DNA from: Paraeggerthella hongkongensis
GTDB taxonomy: Bacteria > Actinomycetota > Coriobacteriia > Coriobacteriales > Eggerthellaceae
Assembly (NCBI RefSeq): GCF_003726035.1
Contig: NZ_QICD01000008.1
Location: forward strand, 1 to 64,000
Reading direction: 5' to 3'
Length of the DNA: 64,000 nucleotides
Shown here: piece after piece, positions 25,530 through 35,181 of the stretch
Layout: every line of letters begins with the position of its first letter
How positions within the stretch are numbered: position 1 is the stretch's first letter
The notes under the pieces: generated by a model
Told to the model about the DNA's origin: nothing
Databases searched by the model: none
The model's input: only the letters and a program-made list of their open reading frames with translations
Position numbers and translations under genes: made by a program

Positions 25530-26108
25530 GTGAAGGACACTTTGGCACCGTTGCAATCGCAGTCTCGACCATCGCTTCGCCCGGCCTCCGCAGATGCGGC
25601 GGCCGTCTTCGCAAGCCTGTACCGACGCTGGAGCGGCGATGCTCGTCGCCTCTCGCGCGAAAGCATGCAGGCTGTCCGCAGCGCAACGGGATCGCGCATC
25701 GTCGACGTGCTTTCCATATGGGACGAACAGGAAGCATGCTGGCTGGCCGACGCACCCACCATGATCAGGCTCGACACTTGCGACATCACCGCATTTGCCA
25801 TGCATAGCCCGCTCATAGCCATCCACCGCGGCCGTGTCGAGACCGACTCGCCCATTGCAACCTTCGGGTCACACAGCCGCTTGGAAAACGGTTCGCGCGC
25901 ATCGCAGCCCTTCTTCTGGAGAAGCGTCCGGCCCTGCTCCTACGCATTAGGGCGCACGGTGGAGCGATTCGCGTTCGAAACCGATGGAAGAAAACGCCTC
26001 CTGGCCCTTGAGGCCCATCTGGACGATGGAGGATGGCTGCGCATGAGCAGCTTCGGCATCGACTCCGAGCGATCCTATTCGTATGCGTCGAGGATGTTCT
26101 TCAAGTAA
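25530..26108 (+). CDS. unknown protein, partner of the 25152 gene
   Basis: 192 residues from GTG 25530, with GGAAGGAGG ahead. No family recognised. The sequence is a mix of Arg, Ala and Ser with short hydrophobic strands (SRIVDVLSIWDEQEACWL, DITAFAMHSPLIAI); no transmembrane helix or known motif. The start 15 bases behind the preceding gene implies one operon. Its last 34 bases overlap the end of the convergent WYL regulator gene. Confidence 0.6.
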   Translation: MKDTLAPLQSQSRPSLRPASADAAAVFASLYRRWSGDARRLSRESMQAVRSATGSRIVDVLSIWDEQEACWLADAPTMIRLDTCDITAFAMHSPLIAIHRGRVETDSPIATFGSHSRLENGSRASQPFFWRSVRPCSYALGRTVERFAFETDGRKRLLALEAHLDDGGWLRMSSFGIDSERSYSYASRMFFK

Positions 26109-27058
26109 TCGCGATACGCATTCGCAAGCGCCGCGGGCTTTTCGATGCGCACCCGACTGCCGAACTGGGCTACCCAACCGAAAAACGCCGGACTCTCGAC
26201 AACGGCCACGTGCACGCGCGCATGATCCTCCCCCGCCGATGTGACGGGAACGTCTTCGCCGAATCGGTCGATCACGCCGCCCATGGCTTCGCCGGATACC
26301 AAAAGCGTTGCGGAAACCGGCTCGCCTCCGTACATGCCGAACGCCCGCTGCTCCAGCTTCCCCGCATCGAACGTGGCAATGCGGTCGTTGCGCGAAGCAG
26401 GCTCGTCAAGCAGAGCGATATGCTCCATACGGTCCACTCGGTAATGAGGAAACCCGTCGTGCTTCTCGTTGTATGCCACCAGGTAGTAATAGCCGTCTGC
26501 GTACACCAGCTGCACGGGAGTCTCCTCGTAGCGCCGACCGTTGCGCTGCCGAACCCGGCGCTTTTGCGCATCGTACTTGAAGTAGAGAAACGACACTTTG
26601 CAACGCTGCGCCATAGCGCGCTGAAGCTGATCCACGTTGGCCAGCACCGACTCGTTCTGCATCTTGATGCGACCCTCAACATGCAAGCGCCTGGTCAGAA
26701 GCGCCCGCTGGCGTTCGGGAGCCAACCGCTTCACGCTGCGAACCAGCTTGTCGCTCATGCGCTGCGTCAGGAAGCGCGAGCTTTGCACTGCGTCCACCAA
26801 CAAGGCAAGTTCCGAAAGCGTGAAATCTCGCGAAGCCAACGCGTACTCGACCGGGGCGCAACGCCGCGTGCGTATGTCCATGCCGAAAGCACGCAACGCC
26901 TCGATGTCGCGGTACACCGACTTGCGCTCGGCCGAAATACCGAGCGCCCCTAGCCGCTCGAGGATCTCGGCCATAGTAAGGCCGCGCTCGTCATCGGTTT
27001 CATCTTGAAGCATCTTCATGAGATACAGCAGCTTCAGCTTCTGGCGGTTGACGGCCAT
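26075..27058 (-). CDS. WYL-domain transcriptional regulator
   Basis: 327 residues from ATG 27058 (AAGGAG ahead). The N-terminal winged helix (LTMAEILERLGALGISAERKSVYRDIEAL trimmed to its DeoR-like core ISAERKSVYRDIEAL) binds DNA. A WYL domain follows at about 150-240, with GYYYLVAYNEKHDGFPHYRVDRM-type core and conserved Arg/Asp, thought to sense nucleic acid or small ligands. The C-terminal WCX-like part is present, so the protein is full length. It stands alone; its targets are not evident. Confidence 0.85.
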   Translation of the reverse strand: MAVNRQKLKLLYLMKMLQDETDDERGLTMAEILERLGALGISAERKSVYRDIEALRAFGMDIRTRRCAPVEYALASRDFTLSELALLVDAVQSSRFLTQRMSDKLVRSVKRLAPERQRALLTRRLHVEGRIKMQNESVLANVDQLQRAMAQRCKVSFLYFKYDAQKRRVRQRNGRRYEETPVQLVYADGYYYLVAYNEKHDGFPHYRVDRMEHIALLDEPASRNDRIATFDAGKLEQRAFGMYGGEPVSATLLVSGEAMGGVIDRFGEDVPVTSAGEDHARVHVAVVESPAFFGWVAQFGSRVRIEKPAALANAYRDYLKNILDAYE

Positions 27059-27121
27059 GCACGCTCCTTTTTCAGCCATGTCTTCAAACCCCAGTATACA
27101 AGCGCGCCCCAAAACTATCGC

Positions 27122-27160
27122 AAAAAAAAGGCCCTGCCGCTTTGAATAAACGGCAGGGCC
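27122..27160 (-). terminator. Rho-independent terminator of the diaminopimelate dehydrogenase gene
   Basis: A perfect 10-base stem, GGCCCTGCCG (27130-27139) and CGGCAGGGCC (27151-27160), followed on the minus strand by eight T (27129-27122). Confidence 0.9.
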
Positions 27161-27183
27161 TTTCCATGCATAACGTTTAACGG

Positions 27184-28173
27184 CTACAGCATTTCAGCGC
27201 GCAGTTCCTCGCCGCTTTTGGAGGACAGGTACGCCGGGGCAATGTCGAACATCGTCTTGCAGCCCGTCTGGCCTTCGCGGCTCAGGCGATGCGCCGCACG
27301 GGCGCAGGCCGTGAGCACGCTGCCCGTGAACTCGGGGTTGGAATCCAGCTTCAGCGAGAACTCGACCACATGGCGATGCTCGCCGTTTTCGCCGGTCAAG
27401 CCCGAACGGATCACCGAACCGCCGTGGGGAATGCCCGCATGGTCACGATCAAGCTCTTCCTGCGAGATAAACATGACCGTGGTGTCGTAGTCGGCAAAGT
27501 AGTTCGGCATTTCGACGATGGCCTTTTCGATGGCTGCCAGATCGGCGCCTTCCTCGGCCACCACGAAGCACTCGCGCGTATGCTTCTCGCGCGTGGTCAA
27601 CTGAGGATTCCGACCGGCGCGAACGGAATCGAGCGCCGCAGGAACGGGAACCGTGTACTGACGAGCGTCGGCCACGCCCTCGATGCGACGAATCGCATCG
27701 CTATGACCCTGGGAAACGCCGCGGCCCCAGAACGTGTAGTCGGCGCCTTCGGGCAGAATGCAGTTCGCGTACAGACGCGCAAGCGAGAACATGCCCGGAT
27801 CCCAACCGGCGGAAATGACGGCGACCTTGCCGCCTTCCTTTGCCGCCGCATCCACGTTCGCAAAATGCGCGGGGATGTTCGCGTGCGTGTCAAAGGAGTC
27901 CACCACGTTGAACAACCCGGCGTACGCCGGCGTCTGCTCGGGCAGGTCGCGCGCGCTGCCGCCGCACAGGATAAGGACGTCTACATCGTTTACGTGCGCT
28001 GCCAGGTCATCAGCGGAGTACACCGCAACACCCTCGGTCAAAGGCTTCACGGAAGCAGGGTTGCGTCGAGTGAATAGAGCGACCAGCTCAAGATCGTCGT
28101 TTTGCCGACAGGAAAGCTCCACGCCCCTGCCCAGATTGCCGTACCCCAAAATGCCGATGCGCGTTTTCGTCAT
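27184..28173 (-). CDS. ddh: meso-diaminopimelate dehydrogenase
   Basis: 329 residues from ATG 28173, with AAGGAG nine bases ahead; an upstream in-frame ATG is not supported. NADPH-dependent enzyme making meso-diaminopimelate from tetrahydrodipicolinate in one step of lysine and peptidoglycan synthesis. The Rossmann motif GILGYGNLGRG is at the N-terminus; CGGSARDLPEQTP, DSFDTHANIP and SAGWDPGMFSL are the characteristic substrate-site segments. Length fits the family (~325). Monocistronic with a strong terminator. Confidence 0.95.
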   Translation of the reverse strand: MTKTRIGILGYGNLGRGVELSCRQNDDLELVALFTRRNPASVKPLTEGVAVYSADDLAAHVNDVDVLILCGGSARDLPEQTPAYAGLFNVVDSFDTHANIPAHFANVDAAAKEGGKVAVISAGWDPGMFSLARLYANCILPEGADYTFWGRGVSQGHSDAIRRIEGVADARQYTVPVPAALDSVRAGRNPQLTTREKHTRECFVVAEEGADLAAIEKAIVEMPNYFADYDTTVMFISQEELDRDHAGIPHGGSVIRSGLTGENGEHRHVVEFSLKLDSNPEFTGSVLTACARAAHRLSREGQTGCKTMFDIAPAYLSSKSGEELRAEML

Positions 28174-28308
28174 ATGTCGCTCCTTGCACTCGTTTGTACC
28201 CATGCATTGAATGTATGAGCCCATGATGGACGACCGCAACCAACGTCGTCAACGAACGCAATGCGACTCCAAGAAAGCCCCATCGTGCTGAAACGAATTG
28301 GAAACGTT

Positions 28309-28354
28309 GTCGGGAATACCCTCCGAAAGCGCGCTTTCGGAGGGTATTCCCGAC
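28309..28354. repeat. perfect 46-base palindrome
   Basis: Two 23-base arms meet without a loop; centre GCGC at 28330-28333. It lies 36 bases past the stop of the formate dehydrogenase gene and upstream of ddh, both on the minus strand. No T run on either side. It may act as a Rho-assisted terminator, a transcript-end stabiliser, or a protein-binding site. No second copy was seen in the window. Confidence 0.8.
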
Positions 28355-28390
28355 GCATTGCCATAGGTGTCGATTCGCGCCCGTCCGCTC

Positions 28391-31102
28391 CTACGCCTTC
28401 TCCACCCGAATGGCGCACACCTTGTACTCGGGCGCCTTCGACACGCGGTCGAGCGCGGCGATGGTCAGCCAGTTGCTGTTGCCGTCCTGGAAATGGAACG
28501 GCATCCACGTTTCACCCGGGTTGGTCTTGCCCGATACGCGCGCCGTCGTCTCGATCTGGCCACGACGCGACGACACGCACACGCGGTCCCCGTCGGACAC
28601 GCCCAAAGCCTCCGCATCGCATTCGTGCAGCTCGATGAACGAACGATCCGCAACCTCGTTCACGCCCTGCGCGCGAGCAGTCATCGCGCAGGCGTTGTAC
28701 TGGTACAGAATGCGCCCGGTAGTAAGCATGAGCGGATACTCCGCATCGGGCAGCTCCACCGAAGGCTGGTAGCTTGGCGTGGAGAACGACCCCACGCCCT
28801 GCGAAAACTCGCTCACATGCAGAATGGGCGTACCCGGGTGATCTTCGTTCGGGCACGGCCATTGCAAACCGCGCCCGGCAACGCCCTCGCCGTCAAGGCG
28901 CTCGTGGCTCATGCCGCCGTACGTGGGCGTGACGGACGCCACCTCGTCCATGATCTCAGCCGGCGTCAGGCAAGGCTGAACATACCCCATCCGGTTCATG
29001 ACCTCGGTGAATATCTCGGTATCCGGACGCGCGCCCGCCAAAACGTCCACCGCCTTGCGCACGCGCTGCACGCGACGCTCGGTGTTCGTGAACGTGCCTT
29101 CCTTCTCAGCGTAGCTGCAACCGGGCAGAATCACGTCGGCGTACTTCGCCGTCTCGGTCATGAACAGGTCGTCCACCACGAAGAAGTCCAGCGACTCCAG
29201 CGCGCGAATCACGTGCCCCGTGTCGGGATCGGTGCGCACAGGATCCTCGCCGAACAAAAACAGCCCCTTGATGCCGCCCTCGATCATGGACGGGAAGCAC
29301 TCGGTTGCCTTCACGCCGCGCTCGCGCGGCAAGCTGGTGCCCCACGCGCGTTCGAAGCGACGCACCACCTCGGGATCGGCCACCTTCTGATACCCCGGCA
29401 GATCGTCGGGTCCGGCGCCCATGTCGCACGCGCCCTGCACGTTGTTCTGACCGCGCAACGGATTCACGCCGCCGCCGCGCTTGCCCAAGTTTCCCGTGAT
29501 CATGGCGATGTTTGACAGCGCCATCACGCCGTCGGTGCCGGTGGAGTGCTCCGTCACGCCCAAGCAGTACACGATGGCGGCCACGCGGGCCTTGCCGTAC
29601 ATCTTGGCCGCAGCCACCAGATCGCGTTGGTCGACGCCGCAGATGTCCTCCACGCGCTCCGGCACGTAATCGCGCACCGTTGCGGACATGATCTCCACGC
29701 CTTCCGTGCGCTCCTCCACGAAATCCGCATCGTAGAGGCCTTCGCGCAGGATCACGTTCACCATGCAGTTGGCGAAAGCCACGTTGGTACCCGGGCGCAG
29801 CTTCAAGTGAATGTCCGCCTGCGCGGCCAGCCCGATGTCGCGCGGATCCACCACGATCAAGCGGCACCCGCGCTCCACCGCGGCGCGTATCTGCATGCCG
29901 ATGACCGGATGAGCCTCTTCGGGGTTCGACCCCACCAGCATGATCACGTCGGCTTCGTTCACCACGTCTTCAATTGAGTTCGTCATCGCTCCCGAACCAA
30001 GCATGGTTGCCAGACCGGCAACCGTGGGAGCGTGTCAAACACGCGCGCAGCAGTCGACGTTGTTCGTCTGCAGCGCCGTTCGAGCCATCTTCTGGAACAG
30101 GTAGATGTCCTCGTTCGTGGAACGCGAACAGGCGAACGCCGCAAGGGAGGCTCCCCCGTGCTCGTCGCGCAGCTCCGTGAAGCGACGAGCCACCAGATCA
30201 AGCGCGTCATCCCAGGTAGCAGGTTCGAATTCGCCTGTTTCGCGATTCTTGACAAGCGGCGTGCGCAAGCGATCGGGCGCATCGACGAAGTCGAAGCTGG
30301 CCGAGCGCCCCTTCACGCACAGAAGGCCGTTGTTCGAGGGACCGGGCGCTCCCTCCGCATCCACGATGCGCCCGTCTTTCACCACCAAGTCGAGCTGGCA
30401 TCCCACGCCGCAATGCGGGCACGTGGTGCGCACGCGATTCGTCTCCCATGAGCGGTACGTCGCGCGGCGCTTCTCCGTGAGGGCCCCGGTCGGGCAAGCC
30501 TGCGCGCACGTGCCGCACGACTCGCAATCGGTCATGCGCCAATCGGCTCCGAAAGGCGCCTCGATAACCGTGCGGACCCCGCGCTTCCCCGCTTGCAACG
30601 TATGATTGCGCGCAGCGCTGTTGCACGCGCCCACGCAACGCTGGCAACGAATGCACAGGTTGGGATCGTGCGAAAGAAACGGATTGGCATCCAGCACGGG
30701 CTCGCGCTTCTGCGCAACCTCGAAGGAAGACTCCAGCACGCCGTACTCGCGGCAAAGCGCCTGCAGCTCGCACGCGCCGTTCTTGTCGCACGAGAAGCAG
30801 TAGTGCGTCGAATCAAGCCCATGATCGGCGATGATGAGATCGAGCGCGACGCGACGGTACGCCTCCACGCGCGGCGAATCCGTGGTCACGACCATGCCGT
30901 CTTGCACGGGCGTCGAGCATGCGGGAACCGGATGGTCCAAGCCCTCCACGTCCACCACGCACACGCGGCACGACGAAACGGCTCCCGACCTCTTCAAATA
31001 GCACAGTGTGGGAACGCGCACGCCCGCCTCGCGCGCAGCGTCCAAAACGGTCGCCCCCTCGCGCACCTGCACAGCGCTCCCATTGATCGTGATGCTAGGC
31101 AT
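28391..31102 (-). CDS. fdhA: selenocysteine-containing formate dehydrogenase catalytic subunit
   Basis: One 903-residue selenoprotein. Order: N-terminal [2Fe-2S] ferredoxin domain (SSCRVCVVD), a CxxCxxxxxC-type FeS module (HYCFSCDKNGAC), two [4Fe-4S] motifs (CIRCQRCVGAC, CESCGTCAQAC), then the molybdopterin domain beginning CPHCGVGC. At codon 356 the frame meets UGA (30037-30035) inside NVDCCARV-U-H, exactly where E. coli FdhF has Sec140; the sequence continues as HAPTVAGLATMLGSGAM. A hairpin begins 11 bases after UGA. It oxidises formate to CO2 (or reduces CO2) at a Mo/W bis-MGD site and passes electrons to the flavoprotein encoded just upstream, with which it overlaps by 8 bases. No signal peptide, so cytoplasmic. 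Confidence 0.93.
30005..30037 (-). promoter_or_regulatory. UGA selenocysteine codon with bacterial SECIS hairpin
   Basis: The UGA is at 30037-30035. Eleven bases later a stem of seven pairs (GGTTGCC, 30011-30005 region, with GGCAACC, 30017-30023 on the plus strand) closes a GGTCT apical loop on the mRNA. The E. coli fdhF SECIS has the same spacing and GGUCU loop, which SelB recognises. Confidence 0.9.
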
Positions 31103-32939
31103 ACTGAACCCGGCCCCCTTCCAACGTTCCCGGTCCGAAGCAGTCGCAGCGCAGGCAGCGCCCGCACTCCTGCACGGCTTCTTCGCGGCTCATCTCAATC
31201 TCGACTCCTTGGAAATCGCGTTTGCGTTCGCGAGCCGGACGTTCGGTTATCTCCACGCGCCCCTTGGGCGTACGGTCGTTCGGACGCGCAACGGGAACCT
31301 CCACGTCGCAGCGCAGCTTATGGCTGTAGCCCAAGAACTCGTCGATGTTGCGCGCGGCGACCTTGCCCGCTCCGATGGCGCGAATGGCCGTCGCGGGTCC
31401 CGTCTGGCAATCGCCGCCCACGAACACGTTGTCGAAGCCCTCGGCGCGCAAGCGCTCATCGGCGTTGAAGCAACCCCAGGTGGTCGCCATGCCGAACTCC
31501 TCGAACGGCGCCGACACCACGTTCTGCCCCACCGCGATCAGCACGATATCGGCCTCGATGCGGCGCTCGGGCTTGTTCGCGGCCACGGGCGCGGGTCGAC
31601 CGCCGCGCACCGCGCCGATCATCTGCGGTTGGGTGACAAGCGCCGCGCATCGCCCTTCCGCGTCCTTCTCGACGGCCACGGGCGCCTCCAGGACGATCAT
31701 CTCGACGCCCTCGGCGATAGCGCTCTCAACTTCGATGGGCAAAGCGGTCATGTCTTCCTTGCGACGGCGGTACACCACCGACACGTCGTCGGCGCCTGCG
31801 CGAACCGCCGTGCGCGCGCAGTCCATGGCCACGTTGCCGCCGCCCACCACGACCACGCTCTTGCCCGAGAAATCAGGATAGTCGCCGTCGCCGATGCGGC
31901 CCAGCATATCGACGGCCGACATCACGCCTTCGGCATCCGCGCCCTCGATGCGCAGGCTCTTGCCCGTTTGGGCGCCGATGGCCACGTACACGGCATGGTA
32001 GGTGTCCGCGATCTCGCGCATCTCGGTCAAGCCGATGGACTCGCCGCAGCGCGCGGTGATGGTGCCGGCGTTCATGATGCCGCGGATGTCCTCGTCCAGC
32101 CGCTCGCGCGGGAAGCGATACGCGGGGATCCCGTAGCGCAACATGCCCCCCAGCTGCTCGCGCTCTTCGAACACCGTCACGCGATGCCCCATGAGCGCGC
32201 AGAAGTACGCGCAGGTCAAGCCACTCGGCCCGCCGCCGATGACGGCAACGGTACGCGCCGTGTCAACGCTGCGCGGCGGCACGGCAACGGTATCGGCGGG
32301 AGCCTGATCAACGGCGAACTTCTTGATGCCGCGAATGTTGAGGGGCGCGTCGATGAGCGTGCGGCGACAGCGCTCCTCGCACGGATGCTCGCACACGAGC
32401 GCGCACGCCGTGGGGAACGGATTGTCCTTGCGAACCATCTGCACGGCACCGGCGTAGTCGCCTTCGGCCACCAGCGCAATGTAGGCGGGAACGTTCACGT
32501 GCGCGGGGCAGAGCGTTTCGCAGGGAACCGACTGGCCCACGCCCGCTTGGCAGCACCCCCGCTCCACATGGCTTTCGTATTCCGCAGCGAACGCGTCCAT
32601 GCCCTCGAGCAGCGCATTGGCGGCTTCATAGCCGATGGCGCAGTCTGCCGTATCGCGCACCATACAGGCCAACGCGCGCAGTCGTTCCAACGTCCCGGCG
32701 TCGGCGTCGCACGCCACCACGCGCTCGAGCAACGCGGCAAGCTGCGGCAAGCCGTCGCGGCACGGAACGCACTTGCCGCACGTTTGCAGAGCGCCGTCGC
32801 GCAGAAGCGACAATTGGGCGGCAAGCGGGCACATCCCCGGCGGAGACGCCTCCACCCGTCGTTCGTGCCTGTTCAGCTGTTGGGCGATACGCGCGTCGTC
32901 TTTCGACTTCGGCGCAATCGATAATGCGGTCACGTCCAT
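31095..32939 (-). CDS. NAD(P)H-dependent FeS flavoprotein partner of formate dehydrogenase
   Basis: About 614 residues. N-terminal region resembles the NuoF-type FeS segment (CGKCVPCRDGLPQL), followed by a glutamate-synthase beta-like part: CxxxC motifs (CETLCPAHVNVP, CALVCEHPCEERCRR), an FAD-binding GGGPSGLTCAYF, an NAD(P)-binding VVGGGNVAMDCARTA, and C-terminal GGDCQTGPATAIRAIGAGK. It ends CGRCLRC, another cluster-type motif. It should shuttle electrons between formate dehydrogenase and NAD(P)H. Its stop overlaps the fdhA ATG. The start is uncertain: ATG 32972, 32948 or 32939, or GTG 32933; none has an ideal ribosome site. Confidence 0.85.
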   Translation of the reverse strand: MDVTALSIAPKSKDDARIAQQLNRHERRVEASPPGMCPLAAQLSLLRDGALQTCGKCVPCRDGLPQLAALLERVVACDADAGTLERLRALACMVRDTADCAIGYEAANALLEGMDAFAAEYESHVERGCCQAGVGQSVPCETLCPAHVNVPAYIALVAEGDYAGAVQMVRKDNPFPTACALVCEHPCEERCRRTLIDAPLNIRGIKKFAVDQAPADTVAVPPRSVDTARTVAVIGGGPSGLTCAYFCALMGHRVTVFEEREQLGGMLRYGIPAYRFPRERLDEDIRGIMNAGTITARCGESIGLTEMREIADTYHAVYVAIGAQTGKSLRIEGADAEGVMSAVDMLGRIGDGDYPDFSGKSVVVVGGGNVAMDCARTAVRAGADDVSVVYRRRKEDMTALPIEVESAIAEGVEMIVLEAPVAVEKDAEGRCAALVTQPQMIGAVRGGRPAPVAANKPERRIEADIVLIAVGQNVVSAPFEEFGMATTWGCFNADERLRAEGFDNVFVGGDCQTGPATAIRAIGAGKVAARNIDEFLGYSHKLRCDVEVPVARPNDRTPKGRVEITERPARERKRDFQGVEIEMSREEAVQECGRCLRCDCFGPGTLEGGRVQYA

Positions 32940-33084
32940 CCCCCACATTCGATGCAATGATTCGCTCGACATGTCATTTCGGTAATGCTTAAAAGTACTC
33001 GAACAAGCAGAATACCAGAGGACGAATCTGCGCAGAGACATGAAATCGCCGGAAAACGGCGCCGATCCGCCCGCCCGAGCCGCC

Positions 33085-34050
33085 TTAGTCGAACACGGAG
33101 AAATTCAAGCAGTCGACCGGACGCCGACCCAGCACCACGTCGATCGCGCTGCGCATGGTGCGCGTACGCAGCTCTAGCCCGGATTCCTCGGACCAGTACG
33201 CCGCATGCGACGTGAGCACGGTATGGGGAGCGCGCAACAACGGATGGTCGAAATCGACCGGCTCCCCTTCGTACACGTCGATGCCGGCGCCCCACAGCTT
33301 CCCCGCCTCAAGCGCCGACGCCAAGGCCAAAGTATCCACCACCGCGCCGCGCGCCGTGTTCACCACTACGGCGTCGTCCTTCATGCGGGCCAAACGATCG
33401 CCGTTCACAAGATGATGGGTCTCGGGCGTAAGGGCAACATGAAGGCTGACCACATCCGAGGACTCCAGCAATTCATCGAGCGGCACGATATCGTAACCCT
33501 CCGGCGTACGCCGACCCGGCACCAGCGAACGCGACCAGCACGCCACGTGAAAACCCAGCCCGGCAGCCTTGCGCGCGGTGGCACGACCTATATCGCCCAT
33601 GCCCACCACGCCGAACACCCGGCCGCGCACCTGGCCTAAAGGACGGCGCCGCGCATAGTCCCATACGCCCGCACGCATGTCCGCATCGATTTCGTTCAGT
33701 CGACGAAGGACGCATAAGGCCAGGGATATCGCATGATCGGACACCACCTCGGTGCCGTATCCGGGAGCAGTGCATACCGCAACGCCACGCTCCGTCGCCG
33801 CCTCCACATCGATGGCGTCGTAGCCCACGCCCGTGCGGCTGACCACGCGCAGCCGAGGAAGCTTCTCGAACGTCGCGCGCGTCAACGTGCTGTACGAAGT
33901 GACTATCCCGTCCGCGTCGGCCGCAAGGCGAGCGACGTCCTCGGGCCCGCGCGAATCAAAGCACGCGAAGTCCACGCCCGCATCGCGCGCCATGCGCTCC
34001 TCGAAGTCCATGTTCTCGAAATCGCTGTCGATCATAACGATCTTGGGCAT
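33085..34050 (-). CDS. D-isomer-specific 2-hydroxyacid dehydrogenase
   Basis: 321 residues. NAD-dependent reduction of a 2-oxoacid to the D-hydroxyacid. Features: N-terminal catalytic half with SRTGVGYDAIDVEAA, Rossmann motif GVVGMGDIGRA, the NTARGAVVDTLAL segment, catalytic-region Glu in IDVYEGEPVD, and the His in LTSHAAYWSEES. Resembles the phosphoglycerate dehydrogenase/CtBP-like group without a regulatory domain. ATG has GAGGAAGGA upstream. Divergent from the L-lactate dehydrogenase gene across 94 bases and possibly read through toward the formate dehydrogenase operon. Substrate not determinable. Confidence 0.88.
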   Translation of the reverse strand: MPKIVMIDSDFENMDFEERMARDAGVDFACFDSRGPEDVARLAADADGIVTSYSTLTRATFEKLPRLRVVSRTGVGYDAIDVEAATERGVAVCTAPGYGTEVVSDHAISLALCVLRRLNEIDADMRAGVWDYARRRPLGQVRGRVFGVVGMGDIGRATARKAAGLGFHVACWSRSLVPGRRTPEGYDIVPLDELLESSDVVSLHVALTPETHHLVNGDRLARMKDDAVVVNTARGAVVDTLALASALEAGKLWGAGIDVYEGEPVDFDHPLLRAPHTVLTSHAAYWSEESGLELRTRTMRSAIDVVLGRRPVDCLNFSVFD

Positions 34051-34144
34051 ACTTCGTCCTTCCTCGATGCGCGGTCTTGACGAACGCTAGGGGTTCCAGT
34101 AGGGTCGCGTAAACCATAGAATCGCGCTTGGGAAAGGTCGCAGT

Positions 34145-35104
34145 ATGAAAAAATCGGTCGACGGCCGCAAGGTCGCCATCATAGGATGCGGGTTCGTGGG
34201 GTCGGCCACGGCCTTCACGCTGATGCAAAGCGGTTTGTTCTCGGAAATGGTGCTGGTCGACGTCGACCGCAATCGGGCCGAAGGCGAAGCGCTCGACATC
34301 AGCCACGGCATGCCCTTCGCCAGCCCCATGAACATCTACGCCGGCGACTACGACGACCTTGCCGACGCGGCCATCGTCGTGGTTACGGCCGGAGCCAACC
34401 AACAACCTGGCGAAACGCGACTTGACCTGGTACACAAGAACGTGGGGATCTTCAAGTCCATTATTCCCGAAATAGCGAAGCGAGGCTTCGGCGGCATCCT
34501 TTTGGTGGTGTCGAACCCGGTGGACATCCTCACCTACGTGGCCTTGAAGCTCTCCGGCCTTCCCGAGGATCGCGTGATAGGATCCGGCACGGTGCTCGAT
34601 ACCGCGCGCTTCAAGAACATCCTGGGCGAGCACTTGGGCGTGGACCCGCGCAACGTGCACGCCCGCATCATCGGCGAGCACGGCGACAGCGAGATCGCCG
34701 TCTGGAGCCTGGCGAACGTCTCGGGCATTCCCGTGAACGACTTCTGCGAGATGCGCGGCCATTTCGAGCATGAGGAGTCCATGCAGCGCATCGCAGAGGA
34801 CGTGAAGAACAGCGCCTACGAGATCATCGCGAAGAAAAAGGCCACGTATTACGGCATCGCCATGGCGGTCAAGCGCATCTGCGAGGCCATCGTGCGCGAC
34901 GAGAAGCCTATCCTTCCCGTATCGAACTACCAAAACGGCGGAGAATACGGCTTGGACGACGTGGTTCTGAGCCTGCCCGCCGTCGTAGGCAAAGACGGCA
35001 TCGAGTATCGCGTGCCCGCACCCATCAACGAGGAGGAGCTCGCCGCCCTGCAAGCATCCGCCGCCAAGCTGAAGGACGTCATCGCAGAGCTGGATCTGGA
35101 CTGA
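34145..35104 (+). CDS. ldh: L-lactate dehydrogenase
   Basis: 319 residues. NAD-dependent pyruvate/L-lactate interconversion. GCGFVGSATAF is the nucleotide site; AGANQQPGETRLDLVHKN carries the mobile loop with its catalytic Arg region (Q at the pyruvate-specificity position of QQPGETR); SNPVDILTY; and IIGEHGDSEIAVWS provides the catalytic His. Gln in the specificity loop favours lactate over malate. AAAGG lies upstream. A candidate -10 TAGAAT is at 34117-34122. A hairpin follows at 35131-35152. Confidence 0.92.
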   Translation: MKKSVDGRKVAIIGCGFVGSATAFTLMQSGLFSEMVLVDVDRNRAEGEALDISHGMPFASPMNIYAGDYDDLADAAIVVVTAGANQQPGETRLDLVHKNVGIFKSIIPEIAKRGFGGILLVVSNPVDILTYVALKLSGLPEDRVIGSGTVLDTARFKNILGEHLGVDPRNVHARIIGEHGDSEIAVWSLANVSGIPVNDFCEMRGHFEHEESMQRIAEDVKNSAYEIIAKKKATYYGIAMAVKRICEAIVRDEKPILPVSNYQNGGEYGLDDVVLSLPAVVGKDGIEYRVPAPINEEELAALQASAAKLKDVIAELDLD

Positions 35105-35130
35105 ATCCGGGGCAGGGAGCAAGGCAGATA

Positions 35131-35152
35131 CCGGGGGGTGCTCCGCCCCCGG
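35131..35152 (+). terminator. GC-rich hairpin after ldh
   Basis: CCGGGGG (35131-35137) pairs with CCCCCGG (35146-35152). It lies between the convergent ldh and response-regulator genes and could serve both; no T run. Confidence 0.5.
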
Positions 35153-35181
35153 TCTCACCCACCCCGCAGCCGTACCCTTGC

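Noticed and set aside
30005-30037. Stop codon splitting formate dehydrogenase as a pseudogene
   Set aside because: The UGA sits at the conserved Sec position with a SECIS-type hairpin, and both halves are otherwise intact.
31008-32924. 638-codon plus-strand frame opposite the flavoprotein gene
   Set aside because: Shadow frame in high-GC DNA; the minus strand has clear FAD and FeS motifs.
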